Source: Burkholderia dolosa
Lineage (GTDB): Bacteria; Pseudomonadota; Gammaproteobacteria; Burkholderiales; Burkholderiaceae
Assembly: GCF_902499135.1 (NCBI RefSeq)
Contig: NZ_CABVPR010000001.1
Span: 62,001 to 126,000, forward strand
DNA length: 64,000 bases
Direction: 5' to 3'
Below the pieces are notes generated by a model that was not told where the DNA came from, made no database searches, and was given only the letters and a program-made list of their open reading frames with translations. The number at the start of each line of letters is the position of its first letter. Position 1 is the stretch's first letter. Made by a program: the position numbers and the translations under genes. Of this stretch, positions 54,047 to 63,105 are shown piece after piece.

Positions 54047-54511
54047 TCACAGCCGATTGTCTTTCGCGAGCATCAGTACGCGTGCCCAGCGCTGCGCATC
54101 GCGCTTGTCGGTCATCGGCAACTTCCATTCGCCGCGCGCGGCGTCGCGTACGCGCACGACGAGATGCCAGCGGCCGCCGATCGGCACGGCTTCGCAGCCG
54201 TCGAGCTGCGACAGCGTATAGCGGCCGTCCGCGCCGTCATGCGACAGCCACAGCAAGCCTTTGGTGGCGGATACGCGCAACTCGCCCCACGCGCGCTGCA
54301 CGACGTGCGTCCAGCCTGCGTCGCGCGTGTTCGGTGCGATGTCGCGGCGACGCTTGATCCACCGGGCGACGAGCGCGACCAGCAGCGCGGCGGCCAGCAC
54401 GGCGGCCGCGATCGCAATCGGCCGGCCGAACTGCGCGGCGATCGCGTGAAACAGATGAACCGCGCCCCAGCCGACGGCGATGAGCGCGAACAGTGCAACG
54501 AAAATCGGCAT
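54047..54511 (-). CDS. Hypothetical inner-membrane protein
   Basis: This 154-aa protein has two N-terminal helices (FVALFALIAVGWGAVHLF and IAIAAAVLAAALLVALVA) followed by a positively charged WIKRRRD. The soluble domain shows VQRAWGELRVSATKGLLWLSHDGADGRYTLSQLDGC and ends WARVLMLAKDNRL. I recognise no family; the soluble part resembles a PH-like or small beta-domain pattern, which is only an impression. It follows the patatin gene by 62 bases on the same strand. Confidence 0.7.
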   Translation of the reverse strand: MPIFVALFALIAVGWGAVHLFHAIAAQFGRPIAIAAAVLAAALLVALVARWIKRRRDIAPNTRDAGWTHVVQRAWGELRVSATKGLLWLSHDGADGRYTLSQLDGCEAVPIGGRWHLVVRVRDAARGEWKLPMTDKRDAQRWARVLMLAKDNRL

Positions 54512-54573
54512 GTCGATTCGGGATGAAGCACGGCTCGGCACACGCAGCGCGGGCCGAGCCGTCGTACACGGCG

Positions 54574-55791
54574 TTACCGGCGGCGGTGAATGTCGTGCGT
54601 CACGAAGCCCGCGTCGTTGGTCGGCAGTGCGAGGCCGTCCTTGACCGCGAGCGTCTTGCGGATGTCGTCGAGGCCGGCGGACCAATGGTCGCGCATCGTC
54701 GACAGACCGAATTGATAGTCCTTGTAGTGATGCTCGTACGCCTTCTGCTGATAGATCAGATGCTGGATGTTGTACTTCTTCCCGCTCGACATCGCTTCGG
54801 CCTCGATGCACCACGGGTCGGTCTTGCGTTGCGCTTCCGGCACCTGCTCGAGCACGTGGCGCAGCACGTTCCGATAGCGCTGCTCGCGCTGCAGCGTGTC
54901 GGTGACGAAGCGCGTGCGGCTCGAATACTGCACGTCCTTCGTGCGTTCGGCGACGTCGGCCATCGTGCGCGGCAGCGGTCCGCGCGCGCTCCACAGGTCG
55001 ACCTGGAACGCGAGCGTATCGCGACGCGGCCGTGCGCGCAGCACTTCCATCAGCGGCGTGTTCGACACGACGCCGCCGTCCCAGTAATACTCGCCGTCGA
55101 TCTCGACCGGCGGGAACGCGGGCGGCAGCGCGCCGGACGCCATGAAATGCTCGGGCAGCAGACGGATGCGCGAATTGTCGAAGTACACGAAGTTGCCGGT
55201 GCCGACGTTCACCGCGCCGACCGACACGCGCGTCTCGCCCGAGTTGATCCGGTCGAAGTCGCACAGCTTCAGCAGCGTCGTGCGCAGCGCCGACGTGTCG
55301 TACCAGCTGATCTTCTGCGGATGGTCGGACACGCCCGGCAGCGGCGGCGGAAAGCGCGGCACGAAGAAGCCCTGCTGGCCCTGCATCATCGCGCTCGCCG
55401 CCTGCGATGCGGTGAAGAACGTGCGCACCTGATCGACGCTGTTGAACAGCGCGGACTCGAACACGGCAGGCATCGCCGGAAAGAATGCCGGCTGACAGAT
55501 CGTTTCCCAGAACTCGCGCAGCCGCTCGACGCGATGCTCGGGCGCATTGCCGGCGATCAGCGCGGTGTTGAGCGCGCCGATCGAGATGCCTGCGATCCAG
55601 TCGAGCGGAATGCCCGCCTCGTGCAGCCCTTCGAACACGCCGGCCTGATACGCGCCGAGCGCGCCGCCGCCCTGCAGCACGAGCGCGATCGTTTCGTACG
55701 GCAGCGCGCGGGCGGCGGCCGGCGCGCCGGCTTCGTGCTGCAGGTCCGCCGCGTCGACGGCCTGTTTTTCGGTGCGGGCGTGCGGCTTCAT
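54574..55791 (-). CDS. Patatin-like phospholipase, DUF3734-type
   Basis: This 405-aa protein has patatin domain [20 protein letters not shown] (oxyanion glycine motif) and [16 protein letters not shown], with the G-x-S-x-G nucleophile near residue 71. [10 protein letters not shown] provides the Asp of the dyad. The C-terminal ~130 residues ([53 protein letters not shown]) correspond to DUF3734. It overlaps the bdh gene by four bases and forms an operon with bdh and adc, as in PHB/ketone-body loci. A lipid or PHB-granule-associated ester is a plausible substrate. Confidence 0.92.
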   Translation of the reverse strand: MKPHARTEKQAVDAADLQHEAGAPAAARALPYETIALVLQGGGALGAYQAGVFEGLHEAGIPLDWIAGISIGALNTALIAGNAPEHRVERLREFWETICQPAFFPAMPAVFESALFNSVDQVRTFFTASQAASAMMQGQQGFFVPRFPPPLPGVSDHPQKISWYDTSALRTTLLKLCDFDRINSGETRVSVGAVNVGTGNFVYFDNSRIRLLPEHFMASGALPPAFPPVEIDGEYYWDGGVVSNTPLMEVLRARPRRDTLAFQVDLWSARGPLPRTMADVAERTKDVQYSSRTRFVTDTLQREQRYRNVLRHVLEQVPEAQRKTDPWCIEAEAMSSGKKYNIQHLIYQQKAYEHHYKDYQFGLSTMRDHWSAGLDDIRKTLAVKDGLALPTNDAGFVTHDIHRRR

Positions 55792-56573
55792 TGCATGAAC
55801 CAGCCGTGGCTGACGACGAACGATTGACCGGTGAGCGCCGCGCTCGGGAACGCCGACAGGAACAGCACCGTCTGCGCGACGTCCTGCACCGTCGTGAACA
55901 CGCCGTCCACCGTATTGCCGAGCATCACCTTCTTCACCACTTCGTCTTCGCTGATCCCCAGCTCCTTCGCCTGCTCCGGAATCTGCTTGTCGACCAGCGG
56001 CGTGCGCACGAAGCCCGGACACACGACGTGCGATCGCACGTTGTGCTTCGCACCCTCTTTCGCGAGCACGCGCGCCAGACCGAGCAGCCCGTGCTTGGCC
56101 GTCACGTACGCGGACTTCAGCGGCGACGCCTCGTGCGAATGCACCGAACCCATGTAGATCACGACGCCGCCGCGATCGTCCTTGTACATGTGCTTGAGCG
56201 CGGCCTTGGTCGTCAGGAACGCGCCGTCGACGTGAATCGCCTGCATCTTCTTCCAGTCGGCGAACGAGTAGTTCTCGATCGGGTTGACGATCTGGATGCC
56301 CGCGTTCGACACGAGGATGTCGACCGAGCCGAACGTCGCGGCGACCTTGTCGATCCCGCTGTTCACCGCTTCCTCGCTGGTCACGTCCATCGCGACGCCG
56401 ATCGCCTTGCCGCCCACGGCGTTGATTTCGGCGGCGACTGCGTTCGCGCCGTCCTGGTTCAGATCGGCGATCGCCACCGCCGCGCCCGCCTTCGCGAGCT
56501 CCAGCGCGATTTCCTTGCCGATGCCGCTCGCGGCGCCCGTGACGACGGCGGTCTTGCCATTCAGGTTGCTCAT
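55788..56573 (-). CDS. bdhA: 3-hydroxybutyrate dehydrogenase
   Basis: This 261-aa short-chain dehydrogenase has [20 protein letters not shown] (NAD loop), NAGIQ, catalytic Ser in [10 protein letters not shown], Tyr-x3-Lys in SAYVTAKHG, and [28 protein letters not shown]. The last segment is characteristic of D-3-hydroxybutyrate dehydrogenases. It interconverts 3-hydroxybutyrate and acetoacetate, linking to the acetoacetate decarboxylase encoded 51 bases upstream. Confidence 0.93.
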   Translation of the reverse strand: MSNLNGKTAVVTGAASGIGKEIALELAKAGAAVAIADLNQDGANAVAAEINAVGGKAIGVAMDVTSEEAVNSGIDKVAATFGSVDILVSNAGIQIVNPIENYSFADWKKMQAIHVDGAFLTTKAALKHMYKDDRGGVVIYMGSVHSHEASPLKSAYVTAKHGLLGLARVLAKEGAKHNVRSHVVCPGFVRTPLVDKQIPEQAKELGISEDEVVKKVMLGNTVDGVFTTVQDVAQTVLFLSAFPSAALTGQSFVVSHGWFMQ

Positions 56574-56624
56574 TTCGGATTCCCGTGGTGAAAGGATTGA
56601 CTGGGAGAAAGGATTGCGGACGTG

Positions 56625-57365
56625 TTACTGGGCCAGGTAATCGTAGACGACTTCGCCGAGGCCGAGTGTCAAATCTGCTACGAGGTGCCGCGCTTCGACG
56701 ATCTCGAGCACCGGCAGATCGGCCACCGGCGCGAGCGCGTGCGGCGACAGTTCGAGCGATGCCGGGCCCGTCCACGCGCCCTTCATCACGATGTCCTGCA
56801 TGTAGTAGCGCACGAGCTCGCACACGCGCGCGGTGCCGTCAACGTGCGGAATGATCTTCAGCAGGAAATTGGGGCCGGCGAGACGTTTCGCCTGTTCGGC
56901 GATGTCGAGCTCCTTGTGCTTGTAGCCCATCGTGCCGGTCGCGACGCGCACCTTGCCGTAGTCCAGCGTGCCGAGCAGGTGGTCGGTGTTGACGTGCAGC
57001 GTCGGGGACGCGAGCTTCTTCGGAAAGCCCCACAGCTCGCGGCCGCCGGCGATCGGCGGGTGATCGTCGAGATACATCGCGAGCGTATAGCCGCCCGGCT
57101 GCCCGTTGTATTCGACGGGGATCACCTGGCCGCTTTCGGTGTAATCGCCGAAGCCGGTCGAATCGGCCATGCGGATGAATTCGTAATGCACGAGCGGCTC
57201 GGTCACCTGCAGCGGCTCGGGGACGATCTCGCGCAAACGGGCCGGATCGGTGCGATACGTGATGATCAAAAACTCACGATCGACGAAACGGTAGGGACCC
57301 ATCGGGAACGCGGGGCTGGTCAACGGCATCGCAAACGCTTTCGATCTGACATCGCTGGGCTTCAT
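56625..57365 (-). CDS. adc: Acetoacetate decarboxylase
   Basis: This 246-aa protein has [57 protein letters not shown] with the Schiff-base lysine region, and [12 protein letters not shown]. These are family-diagnostic blocks. It decarboxylates acetoacetate to acetone. ATG 57365 is preferred; upstream residues are His/Thr-rich noise. It is the first gene of adc-bdhA-patatin. Confidence 0.95.
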   Translation of the reverse strand: MKPSDVRSKAFAMPLTSPAFPMGPYRFVDREFLIITYRTDPARLREIVPEPLQVTEPLVHYEFIRMADSTGFGDYTESGQVIPVEYNGQPGGYTLAMYLDDHPPIAGGRELWGFPKKLASPTLHVNTDHLLGTLDYGKVRVATGTMGYKHKELDIAEQAKRLAGPNFLLKIIPHVDGTARVCELVRYYMQDIVMKGAWTGPASLELSPHALAPVADLPVLEIVEARHLVADLTLGLGEVVYDYLAQ

Positions 57366-57790
57366 GTGGACTCCTCGTTGTGGATCGGTTCGTGGACGAC
57401 TGCTCGTAATCGTATGCCTGTGCGTCGTCGTTGTGCGATGCCGCATCGGGAATTAATTGTTGCCCGATTTGAAGAATTGACGACGCAAATGTTGACGAAC
57501 GCGATGCGCGCGCGCCGGGATCGCGCCGGCAGCCGAATCGTCGCACGCGCGAATGACGTTCAGCTTAGACGGAGGTGAGCTTTTACGGGACGGCAGGTGA
57601 GCTTTTTCAGGAGCACGGCGAATCGAATTGTGATAATCGCGTGAACTTGTGTTGCACTGCGGGTTCTAAGCGCGTTCGTTCGCCGGGGCTCGGCGCGCCA
57701 CGCATCGCTGGAGCCCCGGCGCGTTCGTATCTGTCCGGTGTGGCCGATAAAGCCTGTCGAATTCCCCCTACGTTTCACGCAAGCCGATTC
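57366..57790. promoter_or_regulatory. Divergent region between adc and the PAP2 gene
   Basis: This is 425 bases with no gene of its own. It holds the adc promoter, moderately AT-rich near 57440-57490, and a pair of inverted iterons at 57574-57612. Confidence 0.45.
57574..57612 (-). repeat. Pair of inverted iterons, 22 bp apart
   Basis: The minus-strand TCCCGTAAAAGCTCACC (57574-57590) and TCCTGAAAAAGCTCACC (57596-57612) have starts exactly 22 bases apart, the same pitch as the core origin iterons. They are the farthest copies seen, about 14.5 kb from the core. Confidence 0.8.
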
Positions 57791-58372
57791 ATGCACAACC
57801 TCAATCTCGCCCTTTTTTCCGCGCTCAACGCCGGCGCTGCGCCGCACGCGATCGTCGCCCGTATCGCGATTTTTGCGGCCGATTGGCTCGTCTATGCGCT
57901 GCCCGCGATGCTGTTGATGACGTGGATATTCGGCGAGCGTTCGACGCGACGGCAGGCGGTCGAAGCCAGCGTGGGCGCATGCGTGGCGCTCGCACTCGCG
58001 CAGGCGCTCGGGCATGTGTGGTTCTCGCCGCGCCCGTTCATGGCCGGCGTCGGCACGCAGCTGATTCCGCATGCGCCGGACAGCTCGTTTCCGAGCGATC
58101 ACATGACGTTTGCCTGGAGCATTGCCGTCGGCCTGCTGCTCGGCAGCACGACGCGAGTGACGGGCTACGTGATGGCGGCGATGGCCGTCTCGATCGCGTG
58201 GGGGCGCGTCTATGCGGGCGTGCACTGGCCGTTCGACATGGCAGGCGGCGTGCTGGTCGGCACGGCCGGCGCGCTGGCCGCGCACCTGTACGGCGAACGC
58301 GTAACCGAGCCGCTGGAGCGGATCGGCGACGTGGTGCACGCGGTAATGATGGGCCGCGAGCGCGCGCCCTGA
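57791..58372 (+). CDS. PAP2-family phosphatase (BcrC-like undecaprenyl diphosphatase)
   Basis: This 193-aa membrane protein has several helices and the three PAP2 phosphatase motifs: a K/R-x6-RP-like HVWFSPRPF, PSDHMTFAWS and GRVYAGVHWPFDMAGG. BcrC-type members recycle undecaprenyl diphosphate, and others act on phosphatidic acid. ATG 57791 is chosen at the family's normal N-terminus. Confidence 0.9.
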   Translation: MHNLNLALFSALNAGAAPHAIVARIAIFAADWLVYALPAMLLMTWIFGERSTRRQAVEASVGACVALALAQALGHVWFSPRPFMAGVGTQLIPHAPDSSFPSDHMTFAWSIAVGLLLGSTTRVTGYVMAAMAVSIAWGRVYAGVHWPFDMAGGVLVGTAGALAAHLYGERVTEPLERIGDVVHAVMMGRERAP

Positions 58373-58406
58373 TCGCCGGAAAGCGGCGGATCGGGCCCGC
58401 GCGGCG

Positions 58407-58634
58407 TCAGCCGGGCGGCGTTTTGGTCGTTTCGGCGGTCGCGGACGGGCCGCTCGACGAATCGTGCAGTTCCGGTGTATCGGCCGGTTGACGCGCCGCT
58501 TCGCGTTCGAGCGCGCTTTCCTTCAGGATTGCGCACATCGCGACGAACAGTGCGAGTACGACGGCGGCGAGACCGCAATAGCCGGCGAATTTCAGATGGC
58601 GGAGGAGAGGCGAAGCGTGGCTTTCTTTTGTCAT
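58407..58634 (-). CDS. Small single-helix membrane protein
   Basis: This 75-aa protein has one helix (FAGYCGLAAVVLALFVAMCAIL, about residues 13-34) followed by a charged, Pro/Ser/Thr-rich tail. AGGAG lies upstream of ATG 58634. I recognise no family. It may be a small envelope protein; it converges on the PAP2 gene. Confidence 0.65.
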   Translation of the reverse strand: MTKESHASPLLRHLKFAGYCGLAAVVLALFVAMCAILKESALEREAARQPADTPELHDSSSGPSATAETTKTPPG

Positions 58635-58779
58635 GACCTGGCGCTCCTGGGCGGGCTGCGGCGGCTGTCGCCCGACAGCGGCGCCGCAGACATACATATA
58701 TACCAGCCGCGATGCCGATGCCAAGCCCGGCCGTGCGCGCTTGCGCCGCTCTCCGGTCGTTGAAGCGGGGGCGCGTCCG

Positions 58780-59601
58780 TCAGTCTTCGAGCGTTTCGTG
58801 CACGGCCGCCGCGCCGCGCTTCCAGTAAGCCGCCGCGCGGATGCGCGACTTGTCGATGCCGCGCTCGCCGGTCAGATGCTGGCGCACCGACCGCATCGAC
58901 TGCGCTTCGCCGGCTGCCCACACGTAGCCGTCGCCGGACGACGGTAGCGGCAGGTCGCGGACCGCATTCAGCAGCACGTCGCCGTCCGCCGGATCGGCTT
59001 CGGCGCGAAAGCGCCAGATTTCATGCGCGTCGGCGCGCGTATCGAACGAGATTTGCGCGGTGCGGTCCGCGACTTCGAGCACGACCGCCGCGCGCGAGCC
59101 GGCCGGCAGCTCCTCCAGGCGGCGCGCAACGGCCGGCAGCGCCGTATCGTCGCCGATCAGCAGATGCCAGTCGAAATCGGTCGGGACCACGAACGAGCCG
59201 CGCGGGCCGCCGACGCCGAGCCACTGGCCGGCGCGTGCCTGCGCGGCCCATTGCGAGGCCGGGCCCGGATGATTCAGCACGAATTCCAGATCCAGCTCGC
59301 ACGCGGCGCGATCGAAGCGGCGCGGCGTGAAGTCGCGCGCTATCGGCCGCGGCTCGCCGTCGGGAAACTCGGGACCGTTCGGTCCCAGCGTCGGCATCGC
59401 CGGGCGCTCCGCGCCGGCCGCCGGGAAAAATACCTTCACGTGATCGTCGAACGATGCCGATTCGAAGTCGGCAAGGTCCGCGCCGCCGAGCGTCACGCGC
59501 AGCAGATGCGGCGTCACGGTGCGCACGCGCAGCACCTGAAGCAGCCGGAATTTGAGGGTATGGCGCACGCGCGTCACGGTGCGCTGGGAAGTGTTCTGCA
59601 T
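58780..59601 (-). CDS. Siderophore-interacting protein (ferric reductase, YqjH/ViuB-like)
   Basis: This 273-aa flavoprotein has LRVTLGGADLADFESASFDDHVKVFFP, RDFTPRRFDRAACELDLEFVLNHPGPASQWA (FAD-binding RxYTxR-type motif), GPRGSFVVPTDFDWHLLIGDDTALPAVARRLEEL and YVWAAGEAQSMRSVRQHL. It reduces ferric siderophores in the cytosol. It lies 36 bases after a PadR-type regulator, the same pairing as E. coli yqjI-yqjH. Confidence 0.92.
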   Translation of the reverse strand: MQNTSQRTVTRVRHTLKFRLLQVLRVRTVTPHLLRVTLGGADLADFESASFDDHVKVFFPAAGAERPAMPTLGPNGPEFPDGEPRPIARDFTPRRFDRAACELDLEFVLNHPGPASQWAAQARAGQWLGVGGPRGSFVVPTDFDWHLLIGDDTALPAVARRLEELPAGSRAAVVLEVADRTAQISFDTRADAHEIWRFRAEADPADGDVLLNAVRDLPLPSSGDGYVWAAGEAQSMRSVRQHLTGERGIDKSRIRAAAYWKRGAAAVHETLED

Positions 59602-59637
59602 CGATCGGTTCTCCTTGTGTGGGCGGGCCGGCGCGGA

Positions 59638-60342
59638 TCACGCGTCGGTGCGGCCTTCGATCTCGGCGGTCGCGCGGCGCAGGATCGCCGCGATGCGGCG
59701 TTGCTCGTCGGCGGTCGCCGCACTCTTGTGCAGCAGCGCGTGCTTGAGCGCGACGCGCGCTTCGACGAACTCCGGCAGCCAGCCCGGCTGGGCGTCGTCT
59801 GGCGTGTCGCCTGCCGATTCGCCGGCGAACGCGCGGCGCATGAACTCCATCTTGCGGGCAAGGTGCGTGAGACGCGCGAGCAGCATGTCGACGCGTTCGC
59901 GCTGCGAGTCCAGATGCGTGCGGCCGGGGTCGGTGAGCGCGTAGCGCTTGCGGTTGCCTTCCGCCTGCGACGCGACGAAGCCGACTTCTTCGAGATAAGT
60001 CAGCGCCGGATACACCATGCCGGGGCTCGGACTGTAGAAACCGTTCGAGCGCGTGTCCAGCGCCTTGATCAACTCGTAGCCGTGGCTCGGCTGCTCTGCG
60101 ATCAGCGCGAGCAGCAGCAGCTGCAGGTCGTCGGAACTGAACTGGCGGCCGCGCGGCATGCCGTCGTCGCCGAAATCGCCGAAGCCGCGTCCGCCGCGGC
60201 CGCCGAACGGACCGCCGCCGAATGGATCGTGACCGCGGCGGTGACGGCCGATCGCGTGCCACAGACCGGCAACCCAGTCGTGGTGCGCGTGTGGGCCGTG
60301 ATCGTTCCATTGGCGATGGGCGTGGAAGGGGGTGTGTCGCAT
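59638..60342 (-). CDS. PadR-family regulator with His/Gly-rich N-terminus (YqjI-like)
   Basis: In this 234-aa protein the first ~65 residues are rich in His and Gly (MRHTPFHAHRQWNDHGPHAHHDW, GRHRRGHDPFGGG), a likely metal-binding tail. A PadR winged helix follows at about residues 68-150 (LQLLLLALIAEQPSHGYELIKALDTRSNGFYSPSPGMVYPALTYLEEVGFVA), then helical dimerisation. E. coli YqjI uses such a tail to sense nickel and represses yqjH. By analogy this protein should control the downstream ferric reductase and itself. Confidence 0.9.
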   Translation of the reverse strand: MRHTPFHAHRQWNDHGPHAHHDWVAGLWHAIGRHRRGHDPFGGGPFGGRGGRGFGDFGDDGMPRGRQFSSDDLQLLLLALIAEQPSHGYELIKALDTRSNGFYSPSPGMVYPALTYLEEVGFVASQAEGNRKRYALTDPGRTHLDSQRERVDMLLARLTHLARKMEFMRRAFAGESAGDTPDDAQPGWLPEFVEARVALKHALLHKSAATADEQRRIAAILRRATAEIEGRTDA

Positions 60343-60368
60343 GATCGTGTCCTGTCTATCAGAAAACA

Positions 60369-60394
60369 TATCTAAAGATATATATCGAAAGATA
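60369..60394. promoter_or_regulatory. Tandem PadR operator-like dyads
   Basis: TATCTAAAGATA (60369-60380) and TATCGAAAGATA (60383-60394) are 12-base dyads two bases apart, beginning 27 bases upstream of the PadR gene start. Sequence and position fit PadR/YqjI operators. Confidence 0.65.
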
Positions 60395-60907
60395 GAGCGT
60401 CAAGGACATTTATTGAGGGCGGGATGGGGTGGTCAGGTGACGGCACGCGGCCGCTTGGTGGCTTCCGGCTCGACGACGGCGGAACGGGCGGGCTTCGCTC
60501 GAACTCGTCGGCACGCGCATGCGGCGATCGTTTGGCGACAGAACTCGGGCTTTCGGAGTAGCCGCGAGCGTCTCTCAGCTTGAGGAAGTGCTCGTGTCGG
60601 TCAAGGCGCTCACGCTCGGGTGTTCCCGCTTTGGCGCGTTCGTCGTCCGAATGTGACGACGCAGGGTCTTCCGCCTTATCGGTATCCGCGTCTTGGGGGC
60701 GGAGCGGCTTCGATGAAGCGCAAGGATCGGAGCGGACGTTTTGGTTAGGGCCCGGTCGTGCCGCTTGGTAGCTGAATGTGAGCTCGATGTGAGCCGCGGC
60801 TTGCAAGCTTCGGCAACGTGCCGCCGCACAGATACATCGGCAAACGGCCCGAGCACGAAACCGCGAAACGGCGCGATTCCGCAGACCGGGCCGCCGTGAA
60901 GAACGCG
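60395..60907. other. Intergenic region, no gene supported
   Basis: This is 513 bases between the PadR operator and the convergent end of the aldo-keto reductase gene. Open frames here (such as a 93-aa minus-strand frame ending in serines) have no protein-like features. It may contain decayed coding sequence. Confidence 0.35.
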
Positions 60908-61855
60908 TCAGACAGCGCTCGCTTCGTCGATCTGGCGGATATCGTCCTGATCGAGCTGTACGCGGATGGCCTCGCCGAGCAGCGCGAGCTGCGCAAGCGA
61001 CGTTGCGCTCGCGATCGGCGCGGTGATCGTCGGCCGCGCGATCTGCCATGCGAGCGCGATCGCGGCCGGCTGCGTCCGGTGCTTTGCCGAGACCGCGTCG
61101 AGCGCCGCGAGAATGCGCCGTCCGCGCTCGTCGAGATAGCGGGCGACGCGATCGCCGCGCACGCTCTTCTTCAGGTCGGCGTCGCTGCGGTACTTGCCCG
61201 ACAGGAACCCGCTCGCGAGCGCGTAATAGTTGACGACGCCCAGCTTCAGATCGCGCACGACCGGCTCGAGATCGCGTTCGTATTCCGCGCGGTCGTACAG
61301 GTTGTACTCCGGCTGGATCACCTGATAGGCCGGCAGCCCGTCGCGCTTGCTGATGTCGGCCGCTTCCCGCAGGCGCGCGCCGCTGTAGTTCGACGCGCCG
61401 ATGACGCGCACCTTCCCCGCGTCGATCAGGGTCCGATACGCGGCGAGCGTTTCTTCGAGCGGCGCCGTGTCGGCGAGATCGCGGTGCGAGAAATACAGAT
61501 CGATGTAGTCGGTCTGCAGGCGGCGCAGCGAATCGTCGGCGGCTTTCAGGATGTTGTCCTTCGACAGGCCTGCGCGCGTTTCGAGCAGACCGACCTTCGT
61601 CGCGATCACGACCTGCTCGCGCTTGCCGGAGCGCTTGAGCCACTTGCCGATGATCGTTTCCGATTCGCCGCCGCGGTTGCCGGGCGCCCATGCCGAGTAG
61701 ACGTCGGCCGTGTCGATGAAGTTGATGCCGGTGTCGGCGAGTGCGTCGAGCAGCGAGAACGACGTGTTTTCGTCGACGGTCCAGCCGAATACGTTGCCGC
61801 CGAATGCGAGCGGCGAAACCTGAATGCTTGACGTGCCGAGGTTGCGTAGTGCCAT
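60908..61855 (-). CDS. Aldo/keto reductase
   Basis: This 315-aa (alpha/beta)8 NADPH oxidoreductase has the catalytic tetrad INFIDTADVYSAW (Asp, Tyr), VVIATKVG (Lys) and YIDLYFSHRD (His). PAAIALAWQIARPTITAPIASATSLAQLALL is the coenzyme phosphate-binding region. It resembles the YdhF/general-stress AKR group. The substrate is unknown and no operon partner is present. Confidence 0.93.
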   Translation of the reverse strand: MALRNLGTSSIQVSPLAFGGNVFGWTVDENTSFSLLDALADTGINFIDTADVYSAWAPGNRGGESETIIGKWLKRSGKREQVVIATKVGLLETRAGLSKDNILKAADDSLRRLQTDYIDLYFSHRDLADTAPLEETLAAYRTLIDAGKVRVIGASNYSGARLREAADISKRDGLPAYQVIQPEYNLYDRAEYERDLEPVVRDLKLGVVNYYALASGFLSGKYRSDADLKKSVRGDRVARYLDERGRRILAALDAVSAKHRTQPAAIALAWQIARPTITAPIASATSLAQLALLGEAIRVQLDQDDIRQIDEASAV

Positions 61856-62384
61856 GTTCGTCTCCGGGTGGTTGCGAGGTGACAGGATCGAACTGCGTCG
61901 TCACGCTCTGACGGCGACATCCGGGCAGAGGTTCCGACGCGGGCTGGGCAACGGTGGTTTTCGGCTACGTATCGAACAGCACGAGCAGTGTGGGTGGCGG
62001 TATGACGGACGCTTCGTCGCGATGGCGGACGTAGCCGGTGCGGTCTGAGTGATGCCGGCGTTTCCGACCCGGATCAATGTCGTGGCGGGCGGAACACGCG
62101 ACGAACGCGAGCAACGGAGTGGCGCACGTCGCGCGCCAGGCCTGCGACATCTGTTGAAGCCCCGAATGACGTGATCGTTATCGTCGTTGCAACGCAAACG
62201 AGCGCGGCCTCGATGCTGGTCGACCGCATCGTAGCCGAAGCGTCCGATCCGCTCGTTGCTGATCGATCAAGCGCATCGGTCCATATGACGGCAGGCGATT
62301 CCGATTCTGCTGCCTCCCTACGGACACGAGAGATCGACCGGCGCGACCCCGCCGAATCACGTCGCTCGACTTTCCGCTGCACGC
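61856..62384. other. Intergenic region, no gene supported
   Basis: This is 529 bases between aldo-keto reductase and argO, both on the minus strand. It probably carries the reductase promoter on its left side. No ORF with protein-like features or clear RNA structure was seen. Confidence 0.35.
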
Positions 62385-63005
62385 TTACCGCAACTGCACA
62401 GCCGCGAGAAACAGCACCATGCTGCCGATCGCGCCGTCCAGCACGCGCCAGGCCACGGCCTTGCGGAACCACGGCGCGAGCAGCCGCGCACCGTACCCGA
62501 GTCCGATGAACCAGACGATGCTGACCGTCATCGCGCCGATCGCGAACGCGAGCCGCGCGCCTTCGGGCTCGCGTGCGCCGGCCGTGCCGATCAGCAGGAA
62601 CGTGTCGAGATACACGTGCGGGTTCAGCCACGTGAACGCGAGCGTCATCAGCACGATCGCGACCGCGCTTTGCGGCGGCGGCGCGACCGCATCGCCGCGG
62701 ACGTCGAGCGTTTCGTGTCCGGGCTTGAAGGCGCGACGCAGCGCGTTGATGCCGAACCACGCGAGATACGCGAGACCGACGTACAGCACCGCATGGACGA
62801 ACGCCGGATAGCGTTCGACGAGCGCCGATGCACCGCCGACGCCCGCGGCGATCAGGATCATGTCGGACAGCGCGCACAGCAGCACGATCTTGCCGACGTG
62901 CGAGCGCATGATCCCTTGACGCAGCACGAACGCATTCTGCGCGCCGATGGTGACGATGAGCGACGCGCACAGTGCGGCGCCGTGAGAGAAAGCAAGCCAG
63001 TTCAT
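62385..63005 (-). CDS. argO: LysE/ArgO-family amino-acid exporter
   Basis: This 206-aa inner-membrane protein has about six helices. It begins FSHGAALCASLIVTIGAQNAFVLRQGIMRSHVG, where GAQNAFVLRQG is the LysE/ArgO signature. It also contains LTLAFTWLNPHVYLDTFLLIG. It exports arginine/lysine and prevents toxic accumulation. A divergent ArgP/LysG regulator lies 100 bases away, the classical arrangement. Confidence 0.92.
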   Translation of the reverse strand: MNWLAFSHGAALCASLIVTIGAQNAFVLRQGIMRSHVGKIVLLCALSDMILIAAGVGGASALVERYPAFVHAVLYVGLAYLAWFGINALRRAFKPGHETLDVRGDAVAPPPQSAVAIVLMTLAFTWLNPHVYLDTFLLIGTAGAREPEGARLAFAIGAMTVSIVWFIGLGYGARLLAPWFRKAVAWRVLDGAIGSMVLFLAAVQLR

Positions 63006-63105
63006 GTGGATGACAGCAGTAGACGAATCGATCGGGTAGCGCTAGTCTGCGGTCGCGATCCGAATAAGAGAAGCTAATTCACCTAATGTCGATTAAGGAA
63101 AACTG
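63006..63105. promoter_or_regulatory. argO-argP divergent promoter
   Basis: This 100-base gap between the divergent starts contains an AT-rich stretch ATTCACCTAATGTCGATTAA (63077-63096). It is the expected location of the ArgP binding site; no precise operator was defined. Confidence 0.5.

Noticed and set aside
60575-60856. 93-aa minus-strand open frame downstream of the aldo-keto reductase
   Set aside because: It is rich in Arg, Thr and Ser with no hydrophobic core or motif; probably non-coding.
62171-62509. 112-aa plus-strand open frame before argO
   Set aside because: It overlaps the argO end antisense and turns into Arg-rich shadow sequence; no start signal.
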